Positions 14,471 to 21,081 of a stretch of 21,081 nucleotides of DNA are shown piece by piece. The translations under genes were made by a program, and so were the position numbers. Location of the stretch: contig CAYNFM010000060.1 in NCBI GenBank assembly GCA_964396415.1, forward strand, positions 1 to 21,081, written 5' to 3'. The notes below the pieces were generated by a model. That model worked only from the letters and a program-made list of their open reading frames with translations, made no database searches and was not told where the DNA came from. The first letter of the stretch is position 1. Each line of letters starts with the position of its first letter. Source of the DNA: UBA1306 sp964396415. Its GTDB lineage: Bacteria > Spirochaetota > Spirochaetia > Treponematales > Rectinemataceae.

Positions 14471-15086
14471 AGTCCTCGACGCCCGGGGCCTGGCCTGTCC
14501 CGAGCCGGTCGTCCTGACCAAGAGGGCGATCGAGGAGGGAGGCTTCGACCTTCTCGAGGTGCTGGTCGACGGGGAGGCCGCGCGGGGCAACGTGCTCCGC
14601 TACGCCGCCTATGCCGGGCTCGAGGCGACCGTCGCGCGCGAGGAGGGCGCGGCGACGGCGATCGGGATACGGGCCTCGGCGCGGGAGGCGGACGCGGCGG
14701 AAGACGCCGTCCCCAAACCTTCCCCCTCCCCCCTGCCCTCGACCGAGACCGCCGCAGGAGCGACCGTTCTCCTCTCCTCCTGCGTCCTGGGGCGCGGCGA
14801 CGAGGAGCTTGGCGCCCTCTTGATGCGCGGCTTCACCTACGCCCTCGCCGAGGCCGAGACTCCGCCCGAACGGGTCATCCTCATGAACTCGGCTCTGCGC
14901 CTGGCGACAGATGGCTCCGACTGCCTGGCGAACCTGAGGAAGATCGCGGAGCGAGGCGTCGACATTCTGGCCTGCGGCACCTGTCTCGAGTTCCTCGGCC
15001 TCAAGGACAGGCTGGCGGTAGGCCGCGTCTCGAACATGTACGAGATCGCGGCGTTGCTCATGGCCGGTCGCACGCTGAGCCTATGA
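14454..15086 (+). CDS. yedF: Sulfurtransferase-like selenium metabolism protein YedF
   Basis: A 210-residue two-domain protein. Residues 1-75 are a TusA/SirA fold with LDARGLACPEPVVLTKRAI, whose CPxP motif carries the active Cys. A Pro/Ser-rich spacer follows (about residues 83-100). The C-terminal domain (about 104-210) resembles DsrE: LLSSCVLGRGDEELGALLMRGF, VILMNSALRLATDGSD, and ACGTCLEFLGL. This arrangement is diagnostic of the selenium-linked YedF family found with SelD. It may hand on selenium as a protein-bound species. AAGGAG lies seven bases before the ATG, which is inside the end of the DUF3343 gene. The frame is open far upstream but that part is antiframe to selD. Confidence 0.92.
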   Translation: MSGSRKVLDARGLACPEPVVLTKRAIEEGGFDLLEVLVDGEAARGNVLRYAAYAGLEATVAREEGAATAIGIRASAREADAAEDAVPKPSPSPLPSTETAAGATVLLSSCVLGRGDEELGALLMRGFTYALAEAETPPERVILMNSALRLATDGSDCLANLRKIAERGVDILACGTCLEFLGLKDRLAVGRVSNMYEIAALLMAGRTLSL

Positions 15087-15101
15087 CGCGAGGTTGAGAC
15101 G

Positions 15102-16286
15102 ATGCTGCTGCATCCCGACGACGCCCTGCGCCTCATCGATTCGATCGATCTGCGCATTCCGCCGGAGACGATCCCCCTCGCGGCGGCCCTGGACCGAATA
15201 CCCCTCCGCGACGCGGTATCCCTTTTGGACCAGCCTCCCTTCGACAAGGCGACGATGGACGGCTTCGCCTACGCGATCGCCGGCGGGGGCCTGGCCGAGA
15301 CCGGCGACTCCTTCGCCCTGGTCGGCCACTCCGCCGCCGGCGCTCCGCCCTCGCCGGCCCTTTCTCCCGGCCAGTGCGTCCGCATCATGACCGGCGCCCC
15401 GGTCCCCGAAGGGGCCTGCGCCGTGCACCGCGTGGAGCTGGCCGTGGTCGATGGCGATCGCGTACGAATCGCGGCACGCGAGATCGAGGCGAACGTCCGG
15501 AGGCGCGGAGACAACAGCCGCGCGGGAGCCGGGCTCTTTCCCAAGCGGCCCCTGCGGCCCCAGGACCTAGCCCTCCTCGCGGCCAACGGAATCGCCGAGA
15601 TCGAAGTCGCGAAGAGGCCGCGCGCCGTCGTCGTCAGCACCGGGGACGAACTCGAGGCGGCCGGAGATCAGCTCGCCCCCGGACGCATCTACGATTCCAA
15701 CGGCCCTCTCCTCGTGGCCCAGGCAGCGGCCTTCGGCTGCGAAGCCTCCTTCGGCGGAATCGTCGACGACGACGAGGAAGCCCTGCGCGAGGCCATAGCC
15801 TCGGCCGCCGAGAGGGCCGACCTCGTCCTCGTTTCGGGAGGCGTCTCGGCCGGCGACTTCGATTTCGTCCCCCGAGCCTTCGAGCGCTGCGGCTTCTCGC
15901 CTCTCTTCCGCGGCCTCGCGATGAGACCAGGAAGGCCGGCCATGCTCGCCCGGCGGGGCGCCGTCCTCGGCTACGGGATGCCGGGCAATCCCGTAGCCGC
16001 CTTCGTCAACTTCGAGGTCCTCGTGAAGCCCCTCCTGCGGCGCATTTCCGGCCACGGCTACGAAGCGAGGATCGAGCCGGCGCGATTGGCGAGCGCCCTC
16101 TCGCGCCGGGAGACCGACCGCGTCGAATTCCTGCCCGTGAGCCTCGCCCGCGGGGTCGCCGCCCCGCTCAGGTACACGGGCTCCACCATGCTGGACGTCC
16201 TCGCGCGCGCGGACGCCTTCGTCCGCCTCGAGATAGGGCAAGCCGATATCGCCGGAGGGACAGAGGTCGATGCGCGACGGATTTGA
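15102..16286 (+). CDS. moeA: Molybdopterin molybdenumtransferase MoeA
   Basis: A 394-residue protein of normal MoeA length. It inserts molybdate into adenylylated molybdopterin, with MogA making the adenylylated intermediate. Visible blocks are QPPFDKATMDGFAYA in the N-terminal part, VRIMTGAPVPEGACAV, RRRGDNSRAGAGLFPK, VVVSTGDELEAAGDQLAPGRIYDSNG, LVLVSGGVSAGDFDFVP and LGYGMPGNPVAAFVNFEV. The C-terminal domain IV is present. In Se-Mo clusters a MoeA copy may be specialised for hydroxylase-type cofactor, but that cannot be seen here. It begins 15 bases after yedF, the largest gap in the operon, and overlaps moaA by 17 bases. Confidence 0.95.
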   Translation: MLLHPDDALRLIDSIDLRIPPETIPLAAALDRIPLRDAVSLLDQPPFDKATMDGFAYAIAGGGLAETGDSFALVGHSAAGAPPSPALSPGQCVRIMTGAPVPEGACAVHRVELAVVDGDRVRIAAREIEANVRRRGDNSRAGAGLFPKRPLRPQDLALLAANGIAEIEVAKRPRAVVVSTGDELEAAGDQLAPGRIYDSNGPLLVAQAAAFGCEASFGGIVDDDEEALREAIASAAERADLVLVSGGVSAGDFDFVPRAFERCGFSPLFRGLAMRPGRPAMLARRGAVLGYGMPGNPVAAFVNFEVLVKPLLRRISGHGYEARIEPARLASALSRRETDRVEFLPVSLARGVAAPLRYTGSTMLDVLARADAFVRLEIGQADIAGGTEVDARRI

Positions 16287-17073
16287 CCGTCCGATACGCT
16301 ATCTGCGCGTATCGGTCACCGACCGCTGCAACCTGCGTTGCGAGTATTGCGCTCCCCCCGAATCGGAGGACCGCCGCCTCAAAGGGAAGCTCCTGTCCCT
16401 CGACTCCATCGCGCGGATAGCGAGGGCCGCCGTGGGCCTCGGCGTGGAAAAGCTGCGGCTCACCGGGGGCGAACCCCTCCTCCGCGACGGCATAGTCGGC
16501 CTCGTAGGCGAGCTATCGAGGATTCCGGGCCTGAAGACCCTCGCCATGACGACGAACGGCACGCGGCTCGCGGCCGCGGCCGCCGATCTCCGGGCCGCCG
16601 GTCTCGATTCGGTCAACGTGTCCCTCGACACCCTGGACGGCGGGCGCTATGAGCGAATGACTCGGGGCGGATCCCTCGCCGAGGTCCTCGCGGGCATAGA
16701 CGCCGCCCTCGGCGCCGGACTCCCGGTGAAGCTGAACATAGTGCTGGCCGAGGGCGACTCCCGCGCCGAGGAGGAGGCTTGCGCCGTCGAGCGCTACGGG
16801 CGCGAGCGCGGAGCCTCCTCGCAGCGGATCCGGCGATACGACCTGCGCGAGACTAAGGTCTACGATCCGCGATTCGACAGGCCGCCTCGCTGCGAGGCCT
16901 GCGACCGCATAAGGCTCCTGGCCGACGGCAGGCTCATGCCCTGCCTGCATTCGGACCTGGCCCTGCCCTTAGACCTGGAGCGCATAGAGGAGAGCCTAAA
17001 GGCCTGCATCGGGCGCAAGCCCGAGCGGGGCGAAGCGTGCACGACGCTCCGCATCGGACAGATCGGAGGATAA
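16270..17073 (+). CDS. moaA: GTP 3',8-cyclase MoaA, compact form
   Basis: A 267-residue radical SAM protein. The SAM-cluster motif is TDRCNLRCEYC (C20, C24, C27); KLRLTGGEPLLR, LAMTTNGTRL and GLDSVNVSLDTLDGGRYERMTRGG are MoaA-specific. The second cluster motif RCEACDRIRL...LMPCL and the C-terminal GG (IGQIGG) are kept, which argues for the GTP-cyclising reaction that starts molybdenum cofactor synthesis. The usual length is about 320-340. The missing 55-70 residues fall between the VKLNIVL strand and the second cluster, where about 20 residues (RETKVYDPRFDRPPR) replace a much longer segment. Both ends are intact, so it is a compact variant rather than a truncation. It is followed by moaC after seven bases. 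Confidence 0.88.
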   Translation: MRDGFDRPIRYLRVSVTDRCNLRCEYCAPPESEDRRLKGKLLSLDSIARIARAAVGLGVEKLRLTGGEPLLRDGIVGLVGELSRIPGLKTLAMTTNGTRLAAAAADLRAAGLDSVNVSLDTLDGGRYERMTRGGSLAEVLAGIDAALGAGLPVKLNIVLAEGDSRAEEEACAVERYGRERGASSQRIRRYDLRETKVYDPRFDRPPRCEACDRIRLLADGRLMPCLHSDLALPLDLERIEESLKACIGRKPERGEACTTLRIGQIGG

Positions 17074-17080
17074 GGCGGCC

Positions 17081-17551
17081 ATGGCAGAAAAAGGATTCAC
17101 CCACGTCGACGAGTCGGGCGCCGCCCGCATGGTGGACGTATCGCGAAAGCCCGTCGTCCCCAGGACCGCGCGGGCCCGCGGGCGCATAGCCCTCGATCCC
17201 GCGACGGTCGGCCTCATCGAGGCCAACTCCATCGCGAAGGGAGACGTCCTCGCGACGGCGAGACTGGCGGGCATCATGGCCGCGAAGCGGACGGCCGAGC
17301 TCATCCCGCTCTGCCATCCCCTCAACGTCGATCGCGTCGACCTCGCCTTCGCCCTCGAGGAAGCCGGCGTGGCCATCGAGGCGAGCGCCTCGTGCAACGG
17401 GAGGACCGGCGTCGAGATGGAGGCCCTCACGGCCGTATCGGTCGCGGCGCTGACCATCTGGGACATGTGCAAGGCCGTCGACAAGTCCATGCGCATCGAG
17501 GGCATACTCCTCATCGAGAAGACCAAGGGCGAGCCGGAGGGAGGCCGATGA
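17081..17551 (+). CDS. moaC: Cyclic pyranopterin monophosphate synthase MoaC
   Basis: A 156-residue protein of normal family length, acting after MoaA to convert the cyclised GTP to cyclic pyranopterin monophosphate. The family blocks are FTHVDESGAARMVDVSRKPVV, ARLAGIMAAKRTAELIPLCHPL, SCNGRTGVEMEALTAVSVAALTIWDMCKAVDKSM, and a terminal KTKGE. The Asp and Lys of DMCKAVDK are the expected catalytic residues. It starts seven bases after moaA and its TGA overlaps the next ATG by four bases. Confidence 0.96.
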   Translation: MAEKGFTHVDESGAARMVDVSRKPVVPRTARARGRIALDPATVGLIEANSIAKGDVLATARLAGIMAAKRTAELIPLCHPLNVDRVDLAFALEEAGVAIEASASCNGRTGVEMEALTAVSVAALTIWDMCKAVDKSMRIEGILLIEKTKGEPEGGR

Positions 17552-17994
17552 CCGTGGAGGGGGACTTCTCCATCGTGTCGCTCAACTCCTCGGACAGGAA
17601 GGGGACGGTCAAGACGCCGGTGGGCTTCCTCGACCTCGTCGCGGGCCTGGGCGCCGCGGGAGACGCCCACGCCGGTCCCGGCAAGCGGCAGCTCTCCCTC
17701 CTCGGCGCCGAGGACATCGAGGCCTTTCGCGCCCGAGGGATCGAAGTGGGGCCGGGCGACTTCGCCGAGAACATCACGACGCGCGGCATCGACCTCCCCT
17801 CCCTGCCCCTCGGGACGCGCATAGAGATAGGGAACGCCATCCTGGAAATCTCGCAGATCGGGAAGGAATGCCATGCGGGCTGCGCGATACGGCGCCTGAC
17901 GGGGGACTGCGTGATGCCGAGGCGCGGCGTCTTCGCCTATGTCGTCGCCGGGGGGAGGATCGGACGTGCGGATACGGGTCATTACAGTCTCTGA
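17548..17994 (+). CDS. MOSC domain protein
   Basis: A 148-residue single-domain MOSC protein. GFLDLVAGLGAAGDAHAG, RQLSLLGAEDIEAF, GDFAENITTRGIDLPSLPLG, and ILEISQIGKECHAGCAIRRL are the core; the Cys in KECH is the conserved position thought to bind sulphur or the cofactor. The MOSC family includes Moco sulphurase C-terminal domains and the small proteins found beside moaC and mogA in Firmicutes and others. In a Se-Mo operon it might handle the terminal S or Se ligand of the cofactor, which is inference. ATG 17548 follows GGAGGGAGG and overlaps moaC by four bases. Its last 29 bases overlap mogA. Confidence 0.9.
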   Translation: MTVEGDFSIVSLNSSDRKGTVKTPVGFLDLVAGLGAAGDAHAGPGKRQLSLLGAEDIEAFRARGIEVGPGDFAENITTRGIDLPSLPLGTRIEIGNAILEISQIGKECHAGCAIRRLTGDCVMPRRGVFAYVVAGGRIGRADTGHYSL

Positions 17995-18460
17995 CCGGGC
18001 TTCGCGCGGTGAGTACGAGGATCTCTCGGGGCCCGAGATCGTAAGGATCTTCGCCGGAGCCTATCCCGAGGCGGAGATAGGGCGGGAAGTCGTGCCCGAC
18101 GAGCCGGATGCCTTGCGCGCCGCCTTCGAGCGGGCCGCCGCCGCAGACTGGATCGTCACCTGCGGGGGCACCGGCCCCGCGCCCCGCGACCGAACGCCCG
18201 AGGCTACGCGCGCCTGGATGGACCGCGAGCTTCCGGGCATCGCCGAGGCCCTCCGCGCCGCGTCGCTCGCGCGGACGCCCTTCGCCGCCCTTTCCAGGGG
18301 CGTCGCGGGCATGCGAGGGGCTCAGTACATCGTCAATTTCCCCGGCTCGCCGGATGCGGCCAGGCTCTGCGCGGGAGTCCTCTCGCCCCTGCTCGGCCAC
18401 GGCCTGGCGATGGCGCGCGGCGGCGGGCACGGCAACGGAGCGGGGTCCGGCGGCGCCTAG
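17966..18460 (+). CDS. mogA: Molybdopterin adenylyltransferase MogA/MoaB family
   Basis: About 164 residues. It activates molybdopterin by adenylylation before MoeA adds molybdenum. SDRASRGEYEDLSGP near the N-terminus, IVTCGGTGPAPRDRTPEAT in the middle, and MRGAQYIVNFPGSPDAARLC are family signatures. I chose GTG 17966 because GGGGGAGGA lies six bases upstream and the protein then starts MRIRVITVSD like its relatives; an ATG at 17939 would add nine residues. The N-terminus overlaps the MOSC gene by 29 bases. This is the last gene of the operon; its TAG is superimposed on the stop of the convergent gene. Confidence 0.93.
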   Translation: MRIRVITVSDRASRGEYEDLSGPEIVRIFAGAYPEAEIGREVVPDEPDALRAAFERAAAADWIVTCGGTGPAPRDRTPEATRAWMDRELPGIAEALRAASLARTPFAALSRGVAGMRGAQYIVNFPGSPDAARLCAGVLSPLLGHGLAMARGGGHGNGAGSGGA

Positions 18461-19209
18461 GGAGCGGTCGCGCTCGGCGGGGCGCCGGAGGGGACGGCGC
18501 TCGAGAGGCGGGCCTTGCCCAATTCATAGCGTATCGTCAGGTCGACGAGGTATATCCCCTGGTCGAAGAAGCCGAAGCCGTTGCCCGACCAAAGATTGAA
18601 GGTAGGCCAGAGTATCCGTCCCATGAACCCGAACGCGACGCGATCCGTCAGCGCGTACTCGCCGCGGATGAGGGTCGAGGGCGTCAGGTATCGCAGCTCG
18701 CCCCATAGATAGCTATTGATTTGAGGAGCGTCCGCCTCGATCGCGCCGGCCACGGGAAAAGCGACTCGGGCGTCCAGGCAGATGCCTATTCCGAAGCCGA
18801 AGGTCAGCTTCTGCCCGACTGGAAGGCTGTACACCACCGGCGCGTCGAGAAGCAGCCCCAGGACGAATGCCGACGTATATTCCTCGAAGGTGGGGACGGC
18901 CTGGCCGTTCGGCGTATATTCGGCATTATAGAAATAAAGATCGGCCGAGGGCTCGAAGCTGAAGCGCGAGCCTTCCGAGAAGGGCATGATCACTCCGCAA
19001 CCCAAATCGTAGTTGATGCTCGGCGTAGGCACCCGAACCGCGGCCCCGGGCGTCGTGAACGAGGGGTCCAGCAGGCTTTCGAAGAGTACCCCCGAGCTGG
19101 GCCGCAGGGCCACGGGAGCCTCGAGGGCGTCCCCGCCCTCGACGGGCAGGAGGCCGAGGACGATCGTCGCGATCGCGGCAGCCGCGACGCAGAATGGTTT
19201 GCGCATCAC
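18457..19209 (-). CDS. Predicted outer-membrane beta-barrel-like protein
   Basis: A 250-residue protein that I cannot assign to a named family. It has a signal peptide (basic start MMRKPF, hydrophobic core AAAAIATIVLGLL, likely cleavage near residue 27). Alternating polar/hydrophobic strands rich in aromatic residues follow (RFSFEPSADLYFYN, LTFGFGIGICLDAR, LIRGEYALTDRVAFGFMGRI, GIYLVDLTIRYELG), which suggests an eight- to ten-strand outer-membrane barrel. The last 15 residues are Ala/Pro/Ser rich. Start is GTG at 19209 or the adjacent ATG at 19206. It runs convergent to mogA, sharing the CTAG stop, and lies 36 bases downstream of the lipoprotein gene on the same strand. Confidence 0.65.
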   Translation of the reverse strand: MMRKPFCVAAAAIATIVLGLLPVEGGDALEAPVALRPSSGVLFESLLDPSFTTPGAAVRVPTPSINYDLGCGVIMPFSEGSRFSFEPSADLYFYNAEYTPNGQAVPTFEEYTSAFVLGLLLDAPVVYSLPVGQKLTFGFGIGICLDARVAFPVAGAIEADAPQINSYLWGELRYLTPSTLIRGEYALTDRVAFGFMGRILWPTFNLWSGNGFGFFDQGIYLVDLTIRYELGKARLSSAVPSGAPPSATAP

Positions 19210-19215
19210 GCCCTT

Positions 19216-19243
19216 ATTGTATCGCGGCGCGGCTCCGCCGCAA
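19216..19243 (-). promoter_or_regulatory. Candidate promoter of the beta-barrel protein gene
   Basis: On the minus strand TTGCGG (19243-19238), a 16-base spacer and TACAAT (19221-19216, five of six matches) precede the GTG at 19209 by six bases. The AAGGG just downstream could instead act as a ribosome site for the ATG at 19206. Confidence 0.45.
19224..19241. terminator. GC hairpin between the lipoprotein and beta-barrel genes
   Basis: GCGGCG (19224-19229) pairs with CGCCGC (19236-19241) around a six-base loop, immediately after the lipoprotein stop. It may weaken readthrough into the next gene. It overlaps the proposed -35 box and has no T-tract. Confidence 0.3.
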
Positions 19244-19245
19244 GG

Positions 19246-20370
19246 CTAGCGCAGCGGGACCAGAGCGATTCCCGCCGAGGAGATATCGGGGAATTCCCCG
19301 CTCTCCCATGCGGCCGCCGCCATATTCCCCGCCGCCGCCAGGGCCGTGAAGCTCGCGCCATCGACGGGAGGCGAAATCGCCGTCAACGATCTCGCGCCTC
19401 CGCCGTCGGAGAGGACCAGCCTTCCGTCGGGAGACATGACCAAGACCCCAGCCGCGCTATCGGCGAAGCTCCAGGCGAAAGCCCCGTTCGCCTCCTCGGC
19501 CTTGCCGGAAGAGAGGTACCAGCGGTCGGCCCCCGCGCCCGAGCGGAGCCGAATGAGCCAGGGGCCCCCGCCCAGGAGCCCGAGGGCGGAGCGAAGCGAT
19601 GCGCCCAAGACCCCATCGAGGCTCGAGAGGGACAGAGGCGCGAGAGCCGACTCGAAATCGGATCGGCGGATCTCCCGCAGGGCCGGCGCGGCCGCGAGCG
19701 GGTCGTCTAGGGCGAAGAACTTCGAGTCGACACGCTCGGGCCCGTCCTTGCGAAGCTCGGCGAACCAGCCGGAATCCGAAGGCAGGAGGGCGAAGGCTTC
19801 GAAGCCCGCGTCCTTGTCCTTCGGGAAGGGAGAGAGGTCCGTAGCCGCGGCTCCGCCTTCGCCGAAGAAGACGAGGCGCGAGGCCGATGCCGCCGGGGCG
19901 CCCGAGGATGCTCCGGTCGGGGACGCATCGGCGGTGGCCGTATCGGCGAAGGGATTCCGGTAGAGCTGCACGAGGAAACCGCCGCCGCGCGGCCAGATTC
20001 CCGCGGTCGACAGGCCCGCGAAGCCCGCGCAATAAGGCGAAGAGACGAGGCGGTAGGCGCTGCCGTCCGGCGAGGGTTCGACCCTCTCGAGCCCCCAGCC
20101 ATTGACCGCCGCGGCTATGACCTTTCCGTCCGAGCTCAAGACCGAGGCATTCGGCGCCTCGGACGCGGCAAGCGCTTGGGCAGCTATTCCCCCTGCCTCG
20201 GCGAGGCCCGAGCTCGTCGCGTAGAAGACCTTCTCGACGTCGGCCTTGTAGGGATAGACCGGGGCAGCGGGCTGAACAGGCCGCCTGGAGCAAGCGGCCG
20301 ATCCCAAAACGAGAATGACTGCGGCCAGCGCAAGGACCGTGCGCAAACCGATAGCGAATCCTCGCCTCAT
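19246..20370 (-). CDS. Hypothetical lipoprotein
   Basis: A 374-residue protein of unrecognised family. The N-terminus MRRGFAIGLRTVLALAAVILVLGSAAC is a lipoprotein signal with a relaxed lipobox (C27, preceded by SAA), which spirochaetes tolerate. The mature part has repeating strand-turn units such as SVLSSDGKVIAAAVNGWGLERV, RLVFFGEGGAAATDL, and VLVMSPDGRLVLSDGGGARSL, suggesting a beta-propeller-like fold. A low-complexity Ala/Ser/Thr stretch lies at about residues 145-165. Its location would be the periplasmic face of a membrane or the cell surface. The gene starts 22 bases after proS ends, with a -10-like TATACA further upstream. Function unknown. Confidence 0.7.
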   Translation of the reverse strand: MRRGFAIGLRTVLALAAVILVLGSAACSRRPVQPAAPVYPYKADVEKVFYATSSGLAEAGGIAAQALAASEAPNASVLSSDGKVIAAAVNGWGLERVEPSPDGSAYRLVSSPYCAGFAGLSTAGIWPRGGGFLVQLYRNPFADTATADASPTGASSGAPAASASRLVFFGEGGAAATDLSPFPKDKDAGFEAFALLPSDSGWFAELRKDGPERVDSKFFALDDPLAAAPALREIRRSDFESALAPLSLSSLDGVLGASLRSALGLLGGGPWLIRLRSGAGADRWYLSSGKAEEANGAFAWSFADSAAGVLVMSPDGRLVLSDGGGARSLTAISPPVDGASFTALAAAGNMAAAAWESGEFPDISSAGIALVPLR

Positions 20371-20392
20371 GCTCTTCGTTCCGGCATGTATA

Positions 20393-21081
20393 TCAGTAGT
20401 TTCGCGCGAAAACAGCTCTGTGGCGCGCGGGGGAGCCGCAGAGGCAGCATGTGCCCGAGACGCCCTCCTGCCTGCCCAGCGGCAGGCAGCGTATCGTCAC
20501 CTTCGTCTCGGCCTTGAGGGCGCCCTCGCAGTCGCCGCTCCCGCACCACAGGCCCTCCGCGAAGCCGCCCGTCGCGCCCGACGTCCCCGCCGACTCGCCG
20601 CGGTCGGCGCCATAGAAGGCCAAGAGCTCTCCCCTGTCGACCACGGATATCGTATTCGCCTCGCGGAAGGAACGCGCCCTGTCGTAGAGATTCTTCTGTA
20701 TCGCGTCCAGGAGCTCCCGCGCCTTGACCGCGAGACCGGCGACCTCGAAGGGCGCCTTCTCCCCGGTGTCGCGGCGAGCGACCATCGCCTTCCCCGCTTC
20801 CATATCGCGGGGGCCTATCTCGATACGGAGCGGCACGCCGCGCATCTCCCATTCCGCGAACTTCCAGCCCGGCGACTGCGAGTCGTCCGAATCCATGACG
20901 GCGCGGATCCCCGCGGCCTTGAGCTCGGTCAGGATCTTGTCTCCGTAGGCGAGGACGGCCGCCTTCGTGTCGTTTCGGATGATGGGCACGATGACGACCT
21001 GCTCGGGCGCGAGGCTCGGAGGCAGGACGAGGCCCTTGTCGTCGGAGTGGGTCATGACGATCGCGCCGATGAGCCGCGTCG
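20393..21081 (-). CDS. proS: Prolyl-tRNA synthetase, archaeal/eukaryal type, C-terminal part (partial)
   Basis: The C-terminal 228 residues are present; the start lies beyond base 21081. TRLIGAIVMTHSDDKGLVLPP is the motif 3 region of class II ProS, with the arginine and the HSDD signature. An anticodon-binding domain follows (VVIVPIIRNDT to SPGWKFAEWEMRGVPLRIEIGPRD). The end is a zinc domain with Cys pairs CGSGDC and CCLC and a terminal Tyr (RAVFARNY), features of the archaeal/eukaryal ProS type 3 rather than the bacterial type with an editing insert. It charges tRNA-Pro. Many spirochaetes and Firmicutes carry this type. The first in-window Met (21055) is internal. Confidence 0.95.
   Translation of the reverse strand, partial: TRLIGAIVMTHSDDKGLVLPPSLAPEQVVIVPIIRNDTKAAVLAYGDKILTELKAAGIRAVMDSDDSQSPGWKFAEWEMRGVPLRIEIGPRDMEAGKAMVARRDTGEKAPFEVAGLAVKARELLDAIQKNLYDRARSFREANTISVVDRGELLAFYGADRGESAGTSGATGGFAEGLWCGSGDCEGALKAETKVTIRCLPLGRQEGVSGTCCLCGSPARHRAVFARNY

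Noticed and set aside
17939..17965. ATG 17939 as the mogA start
   Set aside because: No ribosome site upstream and nine extra residues outside the family's usual start; GTG 17966 has a strong site.
1..21081. CRISPR arrays, tRNA or rRNA genes, insertion sequences, prophage or attachment sites
   Set aside because: No regularly spaced direct repeats, tRNA-like or rRNA-like sequence, transposase or integrase reading frames were seen on either strand.

Overview
The window is high-GC (roughly two thirds G+C), tightly packed bacterial DNA with short intergenic gaps. It carries 25 complete genes and two genes cut by the window edges. A spirochaete is my best guess for the host. The reasons are a stand-alone motA-motB pair with spirochaete-like sequence, FecR-domain and other lipoproteins with relaxed lipoboxes, an archaeal/eukaryal-type prolyl-tRNA synthetase, and small beta-barrel outer-membrane proteins. 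This is inference from protein style, not a phylogenetic result. No RNA genes, insertion sequences, phage genes or CRISPR arrays were seen, and no gene-free stretch exceeds about 165 bases.

Left part (1-9719), mixed housekeeping and signalling. It opens with the 3' end of hemL (+). A GT4-type glycosyltransferase (-) follows, then a hypoxanthine/xanthine-type phosphoribosyltransferase translationally coupled to a receiver-only response regulator (+). Next is a FecR lipoprotein - motA - motB set (-), then a split threonine/serine exporter pair of the YjjP/YjjB type (+). A thioredoxin-like protein and a second receiver-only regulator (-) lie divergent from a membrane HisKA_2 histidine kinase (+). 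The section ends with an ALDH4-type L-glutamate gamma-semialdehyde dehydrogenase (-), separated from the kinase gene by two back-to-back perfect hairpins.

Centre (9886-18460), the most interesting region. It is an uninterrupted ten-gene, same-strand operon in which neighbours overlap or sit within 15 bases. It joins the maturation set for selenium-dependent molybdenum hydroxylases (YqeC, YqeB, a class V aminotransferase/cysteine desulfurase-like protein, SelD, a DUF3343 protein, YedF) to the molybdenum cofactor pathway (MoeA, a compact MoaA, MoaC, a MOSC protein, MogA). The first gene is a fusion of a complete PadR-family transcriptional regulator to complete YqeC, which would tie the regulator physically to a maturation factor. 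No molybdenum hydroxylase, molybdopterin synthase (MoaD/MoaE) or cytidylyltransferase gene is in the window, so these must be elsewhere.

Right part (18457-21081, all minus). A beta-barrel-like outer-membrane protein ends on a stop codon shared with mogA through the palindrome CTAG. A repeat-like lipoprotein of unknown function follows, then the 3' two fifths or so of proS with its zinc-binding C-terminus.

Across the window, four first-in-operon genes without a clear Shine-Dalgarno sequence (or, for one, with a competing explanation) have a -10-like hexamer exactly six bases before the start codon. This suggests leaderless transcripts.
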